DNA from: Linnemannia schmuckeri
Taxonomy: Eukaryota; Mortierellomycota; Mortierellomycetes; Mortierellales; Mortierellaceae
Direction of reading: 5' to 3'
DNA: 64,000 nt
Assembly: GCA_029449235.1 (NCBI GenBank)
Contig: JANATG010000016.1
Coordinates: 434,001 to 498,000 of the forward strand
The notes below the pieces were generated by a model. It was given only the letters and a program-made list of their open reading frames with translations, was not told the DNA's origin and did not search any database. Positions within the stretch are counted from its first letter, which is position 1. Every line of letters starts with the position of its first letter. Made by a program: the position numbers and the translations under genes. Positions 19,626-31,031 of the stretch are shown here, piece by piece.

Positions 19626-22600
19626 TGTGCAAACTGCAACCAGCCAGGACATTCTCGAAATACTTCAACGAAATGTCGCTTCTACAAACAAAAGTACGAA
19701 AAAAATGGCGTGCAAAACTATGCCACTGTTGTAGTGTCCGCTGAAATATATGCTAAAGCAATATCTCCTCTCTTCCATCTATCTATTTTTTTTTGGTTCA
19801 TAGGGACAGACCAGCCCAAGGTCCTCCTCATTCTCCTCCAAAGTGTAAAACTTGCGGACGGCTTGGTCATCGTCGCACAACTCATGCGGATTGCCTTATG
19901 AACCCACAATATGCTCCTGCTGCTCCTGATCCTGCTCCTGCTGTTCCTGCTGCTCCTGATCCTGCTCCTGCTGTTCCTGCTGTTCCTGATTCTGCTGCTC
20001 CTGCTCCTACTGTTCGTGAGTTTGGAAATGGATTGGCTTCCCATAAGGAGCAAGATGATACAGTTTACAGAACCCTGGGACGGATGAACGTGGCGTGCTC
20101 TCATTGTGGTGCTTTTCATTGGATAGAGGTATTGATTTGTACCTGTTACAATGGTATCTGCAACTTTTCTACATCTTCTCATTATACTGAAATCGTTATA
20201 TTAATACCGATTCAATTATTTCTTCCGAAAATATAGGAGCGTCTCCGACGTGCAATCGTCAGTCCACGTTTTTCCAGATGTTGCTTGCAAGGAAAAGCCA
20301 ATATGCCGGCCATCGAACCTCCCCCTGCCGAATTGCAAGACCTGTTCAGAGGTGATACCCCTCTCTCCAGACGATTTCTGGCACAAATACGGACTTTCAA
20401 CAATGCCTTCGCATTTGCATCCTTTGGTACCAGCACAAGGTATCGTGACATGCGGCAACCGCGTGGCAGAGGGCCAAATACCTTTCAAGTCAAGGGTCAG
20501 CTTTACCACAAGATCGGAGGCATTCTCCCACCTACCGGCCAACAACCTCAATTTGCCCAGATATACTTTCACGACTCGGACCAGGGTGCGGAAGCCGATC
20601 TACGCCTGGATTTCATCTATGGGCCAAGGAACCAGAATGTTCAAAACGGTCGCGGTCGGGATGGTGCACAAGAACGAGAAAAGGACAGACGGATAATCGG
20701 GATTCTTCAGCGCCTTATGTACAGGTACAATCCGTACGCCAGAAGGTTCAAAACCATCGGAGATCGTATTCGAGCCGACAATGCACCTGTTCTGGGCCTA
20801 AAGATCGTCTGTCAGAGGGCGGGTGACGAGAGACGCTACAATCGCCCCATAGCCGATGAATTTGCCGCCATCCTTCCTGGAGATGCAACCGATGCACCTG
20901 GAAATCGGGATATAGTCATCCAGCTTCGCGACAACACCCTTCATCAAGTCTCGGCACTACACCAGGCATACTTTCCTCTCTGTTACCCGCTGTTGTTTCT
21001 GCGAGGGGAGGATAAATTTCACCTGGGCCTCACTCGAAACGACCCTCAGCCTCCTTTGGAAAATCCCTTGCAACACGTCCTAGATCCACAACTAGCATTT
21101 CAACATCCACTTCCGCCTCACGATCCACAGCCGCTGTTAGATCAAGCCAATGTTAATGAACTGGAACTTGAGTGCAATGACGATAACAACGGCAACAGCG
21201 GCAACAACGATGATGGCGGCAACAACAATGACAGCGATAACGACATGGAGGAGCAGCTCGACCAGGGCTATAACGGCCGCAATGCCGACAATCACCTTGA
21301 CAACGCTGATCCACAAGTTGCAATGGATCTCGACAACGAGTTTGATGGTGAAGAGAATGAGGGTGAATATGATCAGGAGCAGGCCCAAGGCAACAGCCGT
21401 CGCAGGATCACCATGATGGATTTCTTCGCTTATCGTCTCCAATACCGCGTTGGCGATAGCAGTGAGTACATGTTCCGTTCAAAACGCCTTCTACAGCAGT
21501 TGATGGTCGACATGTTTTGCACCATGGACATGAATCGCCTCAGTTATCTAAAGAAGAATCAGCAGACTCTTCGCGTTGAACTCTACTCAGGTAATCAAGG
21601 GAACCATTAATTATGATGCTGAACCATTATTTATAATACTGAAAGTGCTCCGAATATTTCTTGAAAGTAATTCTCTGAATTCTAATTTTTTTTTCCTACC
21701 TCTCCTTTTCCTTTTCCTTTTCTTTTTTTTTTTTTCTCTCTTCCTTCTTCTTTAGGATTGCAAGATGCGGTCAATGCTGGAGACGTGAACGCAGCTGCTG
21801 TGGGGAGACGAATCATCCTACCTTCAAGTTATCTTGGCGGACCTCGGTCTATGCACCAGCTGTATCAAGATGCAATGTCCATTGTGCGTGCATACTCCTC
21901 CAACCCGGATTATTTCATCACGTTTACGTGCAATCCCAAGTGGCCTGAAATCACGTCTGAGCTTTTCCCATATCAAACAGCGGTCGACCGTCCGGACTTG
22001 ACTGCCCGCGTCTTTCACATCAAGTTGCAGGAGCTTCTCGACGATCTGCTGAAGAAAAAGGTTCTTGGGGAAGTTGTCGCCATGATCCATGTCATCGAGT
22101 TTCAGAGGCGTGGTCTCCCTCACGCACACATTCTGCTCATCATGAGTCCTGACCACAAGCCTGAAAATCCTTCCGATTACGACAAATATATCTCCGCTGA
22201 GATCCCTAACCCTGAAACTCACCCGGCCGCCTACGAGACTGTCAAGAACACTATGCTCCATGGCCCATGCGGAGTGGCAAATATGGCATCACTCTGCATG
22301 GAAGGCGGTGTATGTTCAAAAGGCTATCCCAAGCCTTTCCTCGAACACACTACAAACGGTCCGAATGGCTACCCTCAATACCGGCGCCGCAACGATGGAA
22401 GGACGATCAGAATCGATGGTCGGGGGGTTTTCGACAACTGTTGGGTTGTTCCTCATAATCTCTATCTGGCGGCAAAGTACGGCGCGCACATCAATATCGA
22501 GAGCTGCACGTCGTCTTCTGCGATCAAGTATCTGTTCAAGTACATCTACAAGGGCCACGATCGAGCCACAGTCGTGATTCAACAACCGGCCCAAGATAGA

Positions 22601-24981
22601 GTCCAAGCCGGTAATGTCCCGCGAGAGATCGACGAGATCATTGATTTCATCGACGGTCGCTACGTCTCTGCATCCGAGGCTGCTTGGCGTATATATGGGT
22701 TCCGCATGCACAGTGCCTATCCATCTGTCACCCGGTTGCATATTCATCTTCCCGGCCAGTTCATGCACGCCTTTCGCCCGGACGAACCAATCGCCGATGT
22801 CCTAGAGAGAGCCGCATTGGAGCGCAGTTCGCTAACTGCATTTTTCAACTATAACCGCGACCATCCTAACGAACCCGCATCATTGTATCACGATTTCCCA
22901 CGGACACACGTTTACCTCAAGAGGGATAAGCGATGGAAGGTCAGAGAGAGAGGGTGTACAGTCGGCCGCCTCTATTATGTGCATGCTACCGCCGGCGAGC
23001 TGTTTTATTTACGGCTGTTGCTGATCTCAGTAAAAAGTCCCAAATCATTTGAGGACTTGAGGACAGTCGAAAACATCGTTCACCCCACATTCAAGAATGC
23101 CTGCGATGCCCTTGGCCTTCTTAAAGACGATCAAGAGTGGGAGACCTCTCTTCGGATGCCGCTGTCAGTCAGACGGGATACCAGCTTCGCATTACGTTTG
23201 CAGAGATCCTTGCCTTTTGCAACCCCGGGGATCCTGCTCGACTGTGGAACACCTTTCGCGATGTACTGTCCGATGATCTCCATCCAAAGCAGCGTGATGC
23301 TACCAGTGACGCACAGCGAGAAGAATTTGCAAACAGGCGTGCCAACGCTGCTTTGATCCACCTACAAATTCTTGTGAGGCATCTCAACAAGACCCTCGAT
23401 GACTACCAAGGCATGCCCAAGCCAGTCATATTGGAGGAGCATGATCCTAACGCGAACGCATTTATTGCAGATGAGTTGAACTACTCTTTGCCAAGTGCGG
23501 AGGAGCTTGCCATGATGGAACGCTCCCTTAATGCGGATCAGAGGAGTGCATACGACCGAATCAAGCACTCCTATGAGACGGGCTCTTCCGAGGCATACTT
23601 CATCGATGGTCCCGCAGGTACAGGGAAGACCTTCCTCTATTCCCTTATCCTGTCCATGGTCCGGTCATATCGCCATATCGCTCTTGCCGTTGCTGGATCT
23701 GGAATCGCCGCATTGCTTCTACAGGGCGGGAGAACTGCCCATTCGCGTTTCAAGATCCCTGTCCCTACGCACGAGGATAGTGTTTGCTCGGTCAATCACA
23801 GGTCACCAACTGCCCATCTCCTCATCCAGGCCAAGATCATTGTCTGGGATGAAGCACCTATGACTCATCGACATGTTTTTGAGGCTGTAGATCGCACACT
23901 CAAAGACCTGATGAAGACTGTGGATCCTGAGAACAAACACCGTCCCTTTGGAGGAAAGCTCATGGTCTTTGGTGGTGACTTTAGACAGATTCCTCCAGTC
24001 ATCAAGCAAGGACGCAGAGAAGAAACCGTTGGAGCCTGCCTTAAACGGTCTTCACTTTGGCCGCACATCCAACACCTTCGCCTCTCCGCCAACATGCGTC
24101 TTCTCAGGAATGCCAATGCCCCCGATATCGAGGAACGGACCGAGTTTGCCAACTGGCTTCTTCAAGTCGGAGATGGAAGAGTTCCTGGCCCATCTCCAGA
24201 CCATGGAATCTCCACCACCATCACACTTCCACCCCAGATGGTGATGCCAGCCAATGCCGACATAGACAGTCTCATTGCCAAGGTCTACCCAGACCTCAAC
24301 CGCAATGTTGGCAATGCGCAGTATCTCAATAAGCGTGCAGTGCTCTGTCCAACAAACGACGATGTCGATGAAGTCAACAACCGTATCATGTCAGCCATAG
24401 ATGGAGAATCAAGGGAGTTTCTCTCGCAGGACTCTGTGCTCGATGACGAGGATGGTAGAGGTGACAATCTCTTTCCTGTCGAGTTTCTGCATGGACTCAA
24501 GTCTTCTTCGCTCCCTCCTCACCGCCTGAGATTGACCGTAGGCTGTCCTATCATTCTACTTCGAAATATCATGCCTCCAGAGGGCCTTTGCAATGGTACA
24601 CGCCTCATATGTACATCATTCACTCGGTACATCTTGAAAGCCACTATCATTACAGGGACACATGCCGGCGCCCAAGTATCGGTTCCTCGCATTCCGATGT
24701 GTCCTTCTGACCTCGATATGCCGTTCAAGTTCCAGCGACTCCAGTTTCCAGTTCGGCCAGCTTTTGCAATGACTATCAACAAGTCCCAAGGTCAGACTTT
24801 GGACACTGTCGGCATCTATCTCAAGAAGCCAGTGTTCGCCCATGGTCAACTATATGTCGCCCTATCTCGAGTGACAAACAGGAACAATGTACATGTGTTG
24901 ATTGAGGGGCAGGACGCCGATACACGATATGACTGCACAACAAATGTCGTTTATCCGGAGATTCTTCGTGAGTTTGCCTAA
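19626..24981 (+). pseudogene. Helitron Rep-helicase (frameshifted)
   Basis: Two zinc-knuckle-like stretches (CANCNQPGHSR at 19626 and CKTCGRLGHRRTTHADC at about 19841) precede a CSHCGAFHWIE motif. An intron at 20129-20236 then joins to ERLRRAIVSPRFSRCC, typical of Helitron N-termini. A second intron (21591-21755) leads into the Rep domain with HUH motif HAHILLIM and the tyrosine region KYLFKYIYKGHDRA. The helicase has DGPAGTGKTFLYS, IIVWDEAPMTHRH, FGGDFRQIPPV, TINKSQGQTLD and YVALSRV, ending at a TAA at 24981. The Rep and helicase frames differ: between about 23137 and 23160 the frame must shift (equivalent to one missing base). The first start codon is uncertain. Confidence 0.85.
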
Positions 24982-25247
24982 TTGTCTGTTACTACAGTGT
25001 TTGATTTTTAAAAAAAGAAGAGAAAAGAAGAGCAATAAACATTGGCTATGTTTTTTATTTTTTCTTCCTTTGTAAACGAATCTCATTGCACTTTTTATGC
25101 CCATGCCGTCTTGCTTGAGAGAGGTAACAGAGAATAAAAGGGTAGCGATGGTGGAGGTGAAAGAACGAATAAAGATTATTGATGGCAGCACAAACTCTAT
25201 TAAGACAACCCCCCCCCCCGCGAGCGTAGCCGCGGGTACTATTCTAG
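19626..25247 (+). mobile_element. Helitron, nearly complete
   Basis: It carries zinc-finger exon(s), Rep and PIF1 helicase in order on the plus strand, followed by a Helitron 3' terminus ending CTAG at 25244-25247 before T. The exact 5' TC end is not identified and lies upstream of about 19626. One frameshift separates Rep and helicase. Confidence 0.85.
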
Positions 25248-25248
25248 T
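25217..25248 (+). other. Helitron 3' terminus (hairpin plus CTAG-T)
   Basis: CCCGCG (25217-25222), an 8-base loop and CGCGGG (25231-25236) form a hairpin. Seven bases later comes CTAG (25244-25247), then T. Confidence 0.85.
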
Positions 25249-25280
25249 TTAGAAACACCAGAAAACATTTCCCTAAGGGT

Positions 25281-25342
25281 ATAATAACTGGCTTGTGGCA
25301 GCCAAGCGTTCATAGCGACGTTGCTTTTTGATCCTTCGATGT
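25281..25342 (+). repeat. 28S-derived head fragment (copy 5)
   Basis: ATAATAACTGGCTTGTGGCA through ATCCTTCGATGT, followed directly by a simple repeat. It lies just 33 bp beyond the Helitron end. Confidence 0.9.
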
Positions 25343-25351
25343 AAAGGGTAA

Positions 25352-25445
25352 GAAGAGAGCAAGGGCAACGAGAGAGCAAGGGCAACGAGAGAGCAAGGGC
25401 AACGAGAGAGCAAGGGCAACGAGAGAGCAAGGGCAACGAGAGAGC
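25352..25445. repeat. 15-bp tandem repeat GAGAGCAAGGGCAAC
   Basis: About six tidy copies, grading into looser GGGCAGGGAGAGATCAA units to about 25600. Confidence 0.95.
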
Positions 25446-25630
25446 AATGGCAAGGGCAGAGAAAAGAAAGGGCAGGGAGAGATCAAGGGCAGGGAGAGAT
25501 CAAGGGCAAGGATAGCAAGGGCAGGAATAGACATGAGGTAGGTCAGGGAGAGAGCAAGTGCAGGGATAGAGATTGGACAGAGAGAGAGCAAGGATCAGAG
25601 AGAGATCATTAAGGCGAGTTAAGAAAATGT

Positions 25631-25702
25631 CTAACTGCCAAGCGTTCACAGCGACGTTGCTTATTGCATTCAAGGTAGAGTTGCGATCATTTGTTCACTT
25701 GG
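25631..25702 (+). repeat. 28S-derived short retroposon (copy 6), diverged
   Basis: TAACTGCCAAGCGTTCACAG head with an internal deletion, then the shared body ending TTTGTTCACTTG. Confidence 0.7.
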
Positions 25703-25710
25703 ATAACTTT

Positions 25711-26210
25711 AAGGGACAGCACCAGTGGGCAACACCAATACCAAAAGGCTACATCAGGACACCACCAAGGGACACCACCAAGGTACACCACCAAGGTACA
25801 CTACCAATGGAAAACACTGAGGGACAACACCATGACATCACCAAGGGACAACACCAAAGGGTAACATCAAGGGTCACCGTCAAGGAACAACACTAATGAA
25901 CGACACTAATGGACAACATCAAAGGACTACACTAGAAAGATTAAGGGACAACAGTAAGAGATAGCATCAGATTCAAGGAATGCTGAAAAGAGAAGAAATG
26001 CTGGAAAATGAAAGGGATGCTGGAAAGAGAAGGGATGCTGGGAAAGATCGAGGGATGGACAGCATCAAGACAGTATCAAGGCATAAAAACCAAGGGATAA
26101 CATCAAGGGACAACACTAAGGGACAACATCAATAGACATCAAGGGATTGGAAAAGGATCAAAGGATGCTGGAAAAGGAGGAGGGCCGAAAAGACCAAGAG
26201 CACTCACTCT
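25711..26210. repeat. Degenerate AAGGGACAACACCA-type satellite
   Basis: Many loose copies of a (T/C)(A)AGGGACA(A)CA(C)CA unit, then AAGGGATGCTGGAAA units. No gene. Confidence 0.7.
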
Positions 26211-26346
26211 AAGGAATGACGGATGCATGAATCCAGGGGGCGCATGATCGGGTCATGTCATGTGATCCTAGAAGGGCTGCTTCGGTGAAGTTGAAATGGA
26301 ACGCGTGTGACGATTACGCAAGACTTCCCTAAGTTGGAGTGTAGAT

Positions 26347-26480
26347 CAACCGGCTTGTGGCAGCCAAGCGTTCATAGTGACTCTGCTTTTTAAGCAACGG
26401 TATATTGGAAGGGGACGTCCTGTGGCGTCGATCTGCTGAGATTAAGCCCGTTGTTCTATAGATTTGTTCGAAAGAACAAC
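26347..26480 (+). rRNA. Internally deleted 28S rRNA 3' fragment
   Basis: The head (AACCGGCTTGTGGCAGCC..., 26347-26393) is joined through a short variable stretch to the 28S 3' end (GATCTGCTGAGATTAAGCCC at about 26439, ending GAAAGAACAAC at 26480). Compared with 40071-40666, about 460 bases in the middle are missing. It is a pseudogene piece and cannot function as rRNA. Confidence 0.75.
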
Positions 26481-26482
26481 GT

Positions 26483-26867
26483 TGTTGCAAAATAAGGTGG
26501 CGGCTAGGCAGCGGTGGCGATGCCTTAGATTAGCAGTCATATTCTTTGTAGACATAGTATTAGTAGTGCGCCCAGCCCTCTTGTCTGCTCTTTGTCCTTT
26601 TACACATCACTTCTTGGACAAGAGCAATACTGACAAGAGTTTCGTTGGCGCGTTACAGGTACAAACCCCCTCTTTGATATTATGAATAGAAGGTCCTTTT
26701 ACACATCACTTCTTGGACAAGAAAAATACTGACAAGAGTTTCGTTGGCGCGTTACAGTATATTGTTTCGTGTGATTCCATTAGGACATTACTATCACTAC
26801 CCCGTACCAATTGAGGGCTTAACAGCGGTCCTATAACTCTGGCCTTCGACCCTCTCCCTGAGTAACA
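26483..26867 (+). mobile_element. Solo LTR, family 2
   Basis: It starts TGTTGCAAAATAAGG, ends GAGTAACA and is homologous to 12083-12357. An internal tandem duplication of about 70 bp (GTCCTTTTACACATCACTTC, at about 26596 and 26693) makes it longer. No clear target duplication. Confidence 0.65.
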
Positions 26868-26959
26868 ACAGGGATGGTTTTATTCAACTTAAGGGGTACG
26901 TGTCTGAGTTAAGTGACGCGAGATGTATCAATGCGCATTAACTTGTGTTCTGTCTGTGA

Positions 26960-27300
26960 AACATCAAGGGGGGAAAGAAAAAAAACGATGCCAAGGGAGA
27001 GAAAGAAAAACAGATGTCAGGGGGGAGGGACTGAGAAAAAGAGATTGAAGAGGAAAACAAAGATGGGACACAAAAAAAAAAGATGGGAGTGCAGAAAAGG
27101 GGAGGGACGCCGAAAACAAAGATGGGAATGCAAAAAAAGGGATGGTGGACGCCAAGCAAAAGATGAGGATGGATAGATGCAGGGTAAGAAAAAAAGGGAG
27201 GGATGCCAAATAAAAAAAATAAAAAAAATAAAAAAAATAAAAAAAAAAAAGACAGAGACAGAGACAGAGACGCAAAGAAAAGGAGAGGGACGCCGAAAAG
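26960..27300. repeat. Purine-rich tract, GATGGGA(A/G)TGCAAAAAA-type units
   Basis: Loose A/G repeats with an A-rich core (27205-27250). Open frames on both strands are low-complexity artefacts. Confidence 0.8.
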
Positions 27301-27324
27301 ATCAGGGTGCTGCACACCTGCAAC

Positions 27325-27332
27325 TATAAATA
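27325..27332 (+). promoter_or_regulatory. TATA box of the prpD-like gene
   Basis: TATAAATA lies about 370 bp upstream of the ATG at 27700. The leader between contains a 12-bp repeat and could also hold an intron. Confidence 0.5.
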
Positions 27333-27420
27333 CTAGATCAGCATCAGTTCAGTTTAGACTTCAGCTTCAGCCCCATAGCCTTCCCTTCACTACAATATAG
27401 CTCTACAAAAACTAACTCTT

Positions 27421-27590
27421 GTCCTTGTCCTTATCCTTGTCCTTATCCTTGTCCTTATCCTTGTCCTTATCCTTGTCCTTATCCTTGTCCTTATCCTTGT
27501 CCTTATCCTTGTCCTTATCCTTGTCCTTATCCTTATCCTTATCCTTATCCTTATCCTTATCCTTATCCTTATCCTTATCCTTATCCTTGC
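27421..27590. repeat. 12-bp/6-bp repeat in the prpD leader
   Basis: GTCCTTATCCTT repeats about nine times, then ATCCTT repeats to about 27588, all on the sense strand between TATA and ATG. Confidence 0.95.
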
Positions 27591-27699
27591 TCTTGTCACA
27601 TATTCTCTTCCTTGTCTTCTCTTGTCTTCTGTTCTTCCTCTTTTTCCCTGTCTCCTCTGTAACTTTGCAAAATAACGCCTGCCAAGTGTAACAGAAGCC

Positions 27700-29184
27700 A
27701 TGAGCAGCAACGTTGATCTGAACAACCGCCCTGAATATGACCAGGTCTTGCAGGACATTGCCGATTATGTACTGACCTACATGGTTGACTCACCACTGGC
27801 TTTGGATACTGCTCGCAACAGTTTGATGGACACCCTGGGCTGTGGTTTGCTATCTCTGCACTTTCCTGAGTGCACCAAACATCTGGGGCCAATTGTTGAG
27901 GGCACCATTGTTCCATGTGGGGCGAGAGTGCCAGGTACGAATTTGCAGCTGGACCCAGTCAAGGCAGCATGGGATATTGGCTGCACCATTCGCTGGCTGG
28001 ATTATAATGACACCTGGCTCGCTGCGGAATGGGGGCATCCATCAGACAACCTTGGTGCGATTCTCGCAGTAGCTGATCATGTGTCTCAGAAATGTGTGGC
28101 AAATGGTGAAGTGCCACTGACCATGCGGGAGGTGCTCGATGCAATGATCATGGCCCATGAGATCCAGGGTGTAATCGCTCTGGAAAACTCCTTCAATCGT
28201 GTTGGGCTTGATCATGTGCTATTGGTGAAAGTGGCATCCACTGCAGTTGCTGCCAAACTGATGGGGGCCAGCCGTGAGCAGATGCTTTCAGCACTGTCCC
28301 ATGCCTTTGTTGATGGGCAGGCATTGCGCACTTATCGCCATGCACCCAATGCTGGATCGCGCAAATCCTGGGCAGCAGGGGATGCCACCAGTCGCGCAGT
28401 GCATCTTGCAGACATCGCCATGCGTGGGGAAATGGGGATTCCGGGTGTGCTGAGCACGCCACAGTGGGGCTTCTATGACGTTCTGTTCAGTCACACCAAT
28501 GAAGACCTGGCACTCAAGGCCAAGGACCAGCGGACATTCAGCCTGTCCCAGCCTTATGGCACCTATGTGATGGAAAACGTGCTGTTCAAAATCAGTTTTC
28601 CTGCTGAATTCCATGCACAAACGGCCTGCGAAGCAGCAGTAATGCTGCACCCACTGGTTCGCAATCGAATCTCTGAAATCGACCGGATCACCATCACCAC
28701 ACATGAATCGGCGATTCGCATCATCTCTAAGGTTGGGCCACTGGTCAATGCTGCTGATCGTGATCACTGCCTGCAGTATATGACTGCCGTACCACTGGCA
28801 TTCGGCACCTTGGTGGCTGAGCACTATGAAGATGAGTTTCATGCAGCACATCCAATCATTGATCAACTGCGGGACAAGATGGAGATCATCGAAGACCCAC
28901 GTTACAGCCGTGAGTACCTGGAAGCCGACAAACGCTCGATTGCCAATGCCATTCAGGTGTTCTTCAATGATGGCTCCAGTAGTGCCAAGGTCGATGTCGA
29001 ATACCCCATTGGCCACCGTCGTCGCCGTGCCGATGGCATCCCACTGCTGGAAGAGAAGTTCAAGAGCAACCTGGCCACACATTTCGCCCCACAGCGCTGC
29101 GAGCAGATCTTTGCCATGTGCAAGGATCAGGTAGGCCTGGAAGCGATGCCGGTGCATCAGTTTGTGGAGATGTGGGTGGGGTGA
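27700..29184 (+). CDS. prpD: 2-methylcitrate dehydratase (MmgE/PrpD family)
   Basis: An intronless 494-residue protein starts at [20 protein letters not shown] and spans the full usual length of PrpD. Family-typical stretches are LLDTLGCG-like ([17 protein letters not shown]), [58 protein letters not shown] and [16 protein letters not shown]. The enzyme dehydrates 2-methylcitrate in the methylcitrate cycle, which detoxifies propionyl-CoA. Similarity to proteobacterial PrpD looks very high and there is no clear mitochondrial presequence, which raises possible bacterial origin; fungi also have native homologues, so I leave this open. It is convergent with a citrate-synthase-family gene, whose paralogues make 2-methylcitrate. 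Confidence 0.93.
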   Translation: MSSNVDLNNRPEYDQVLQDIADYVLTYMVDSPLALDTARNSLMDTLGCGLLSLHFPECTKHLGPIVEGTIVPCGARVPGTNLQLDPVKAAWDIGCTIRWLDYNDTWLAAEWGHPSDNLGAILAVADHVSQKCVANGEVPLTMREVLDAMIMAHEIQGVIALENSFNRVGLDHVLLVKVASTAVAAKLMGASREQMLSALSHAFVDGQALRTYRHAPNAGSRKSWAAGDATSRAVHLADIAMRGEMGIPGVLSTPQWGFYDVLFSHTNEDLALKAKDQRTFSLSQPYGTYVMENVLFKISFPAEFHAQTACEAAVMLHPLVRNRISEIDRITITTHESAIRIISKVGPLVNAADRDHCLQYMTAVPLAFGTLVAEHYEDEFHAAHPIIDQLRDKMEIIEDPRYSREYLEADKRSIANAIQVFFNDGSSSAKVDVEYPIGHRRRRADGIPLLEEKFKSNLATHFAPQRCEQIFAMCKDQVGLEAMPVHQFVEMWVG

Positions 29185-29527
29185 TTGTCAGAGATCTAAC
29201 CTGATCTCTGGGTGACCATGTGCTCGAGAGCCTCTTGCTTTCTCGCGCCCCTTGATTTACAGTGGGGCGCAAAATTGTCCCCATGGTTACTATTTTTTTT
29301 GCGCTGGCATCAATTGCGACACCAATAATCGTGCAAACGCCCTCTTTTTTATTATTACATACCTATGTCATTACCCTACCCAGCTTCCAAGTATTGAAAC
29401 CGTAGCTAACGTCGTTCATCTGAAATAAATATGTTCATCTGAAATAAATACTGAAAAAAATTATCATGGAGACAGTTTTGCACCTCTATGCTAACCCCCT
29501 GTGATCAGCACTACAGCTGAAAATTGC

Positions 29528-30035
29528 ACTATGTGTTTTTTGCACATTTTCAATTGTAAATTCTCCGATACTAAGGATATAACGCTAATTCTTGTTTCAC
29601 TGGAGATTCTTAGAAGAGCTTTACATGGGACCTTAATGCCGGGGCTGTCGCTCTTTTCACCGTAGAAAAATAGGTGTACAACTCTTCCCCCCTTGTGTTA
29701 GCAGGCTCTGAGGCATACCTTGGTCATTTTAGTCAAGGACATGGTTGATAAGAGCAGCAATTGCTCTGGCGTGAGGGACCCATCTAAAACATTCCTAAGA
29801 CTCTCCAGGGAAACAAGAATTAGCGTCATATCCTTAGTACAGGGGGGTATTCGATAAGTAGACGTTCGCATATGTAGACGTCCGCGATTGAATGAGAGCC
29901 AATCATTCGGGTTGTAGACATGCGCAAAAAACTGGATGATTGGTTGTCGTTCGATCGCGAACTTTTACATATGCGAACGTCTACTTATTGAATACCCCCA
30001 GGAGAGTTTACAATTGAAATGTGCAAAAAGCACAT
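29528..30035. mobile_element. MITE-like element with about 100-bp inverted ends
   Basis: The left arm (about 29528-29632, with ACTAAGGATATAACGCTAAT) and right arm (about 29780-30035, with ATTAGCGTCATATCCTTAGT) are inverted copies. The right arm is split by the nested MITE at 29844-29998. No coding content. Confidence 0.7.
29844..29998. mobile_element. Nested MITE with 4-bp CAGG target duplication
   Basis: The 155-bp element has ends GGGGTATTC...GAATACCCC extending to about 36 bp of inverted repeat. CAGG lies at 29840-29843 and 29999-30002. The uninterrupted other arm of the host element shows the pre-insertion arrangement. Confidence 0.85.
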
Positions 30036-30408
30036 ATCAGTACGCGGCAGCCAAAGATTGAATATCCTTATATATTTGATTTTGGCCAAAACCAAGCGTT
30101 GACTGTATGAAAGTGCACAAAGGTACACGAATCTTTCTCCAATCACAATCGGCATAAGAATCAAGAAACGGTGCACACAGAGGTCTGAACTGAGGCAGAA
30201 GCATGAATTTGAATCATTTCAATGACGAATCTGCAGCACATTTGTCCTTTTTTTTACAAGTGTTTAATTATGAGGAACTATGTGCAAATGGTGGGGTGTA
30301 TGTGTTTGTTAGCAAAGAGGTATGAGTAAATGTCTCCTCTCGAAGTTGCGCGCGCTGTTTTCTTTCCATGAAGAGGATGGAACGAAATAAATGAAAAGTA
30401 GGGCGAGT

Positions 30409-30994
30409 TTACTTCTTGGCAAACATGGCCTTGATAGCAGCGGTCGAGTACGACTTGGGGCGCTCCAAGGGCATACCGAGAGCACGGTCCCAGATCAACT
30501 GGGAGAGAACTCCGGGACCACGGGAGACACCAAAGAGAACGGTGTAGAAGTCCTGTTCAACAAGACCATAGGCAGAGAGGAGGACACCAGAGTGGGCGTC
30601 GACATTGGGCCAGGGGTTCTTGATCTTTCCATGCTCGAGGAGGATTCCGGGAACGATGGTGTAGACCTGGGAGACGAGCTTGAAAAGGGGATCGCTGGGG
30701 ATGTGCTTCAACGCAAACTCAAGCTGGCAAGAGTAACGGGGGTCGGACTTGCGGAGAACAGCATGTCCGTAACCGGGAATGACCTGGCCACTCTTGAGCG
30801 TCTTCCAGACGTAATCCTTGATGGTGTCATCTGAGATGTTCTTGCCTCCAAGCTCCTCACGCATCTTGGTGATCCAGCGGAGAACCTCCTGGCTAGCCAA
30901 TCCGTGAAGGGGACCAGCAAGACCATTCAAACCGGCAGCGAAGGAGAGGTAAGGGTCTGAGAGGGCAGAGCCGACCAAGTGAGTGGTGTGGGCA

Positions 30995-31031
<37 letters not shown>

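Noticed and set aside
25352..26210. Possible CRISPR-like array
   Set aside because: Units are directly adjacent or degenerate with no unique spacers; a simple satellite.
27419..27691. Plus-strand Ser-Leu repeat frame
   Set aside because: It is a product of the 12-bp repeat in the prpD leader.
28288..29157. 289-codon minus-strand frame
   Set aside because: It is the antisense shadow of the PrpD gene.
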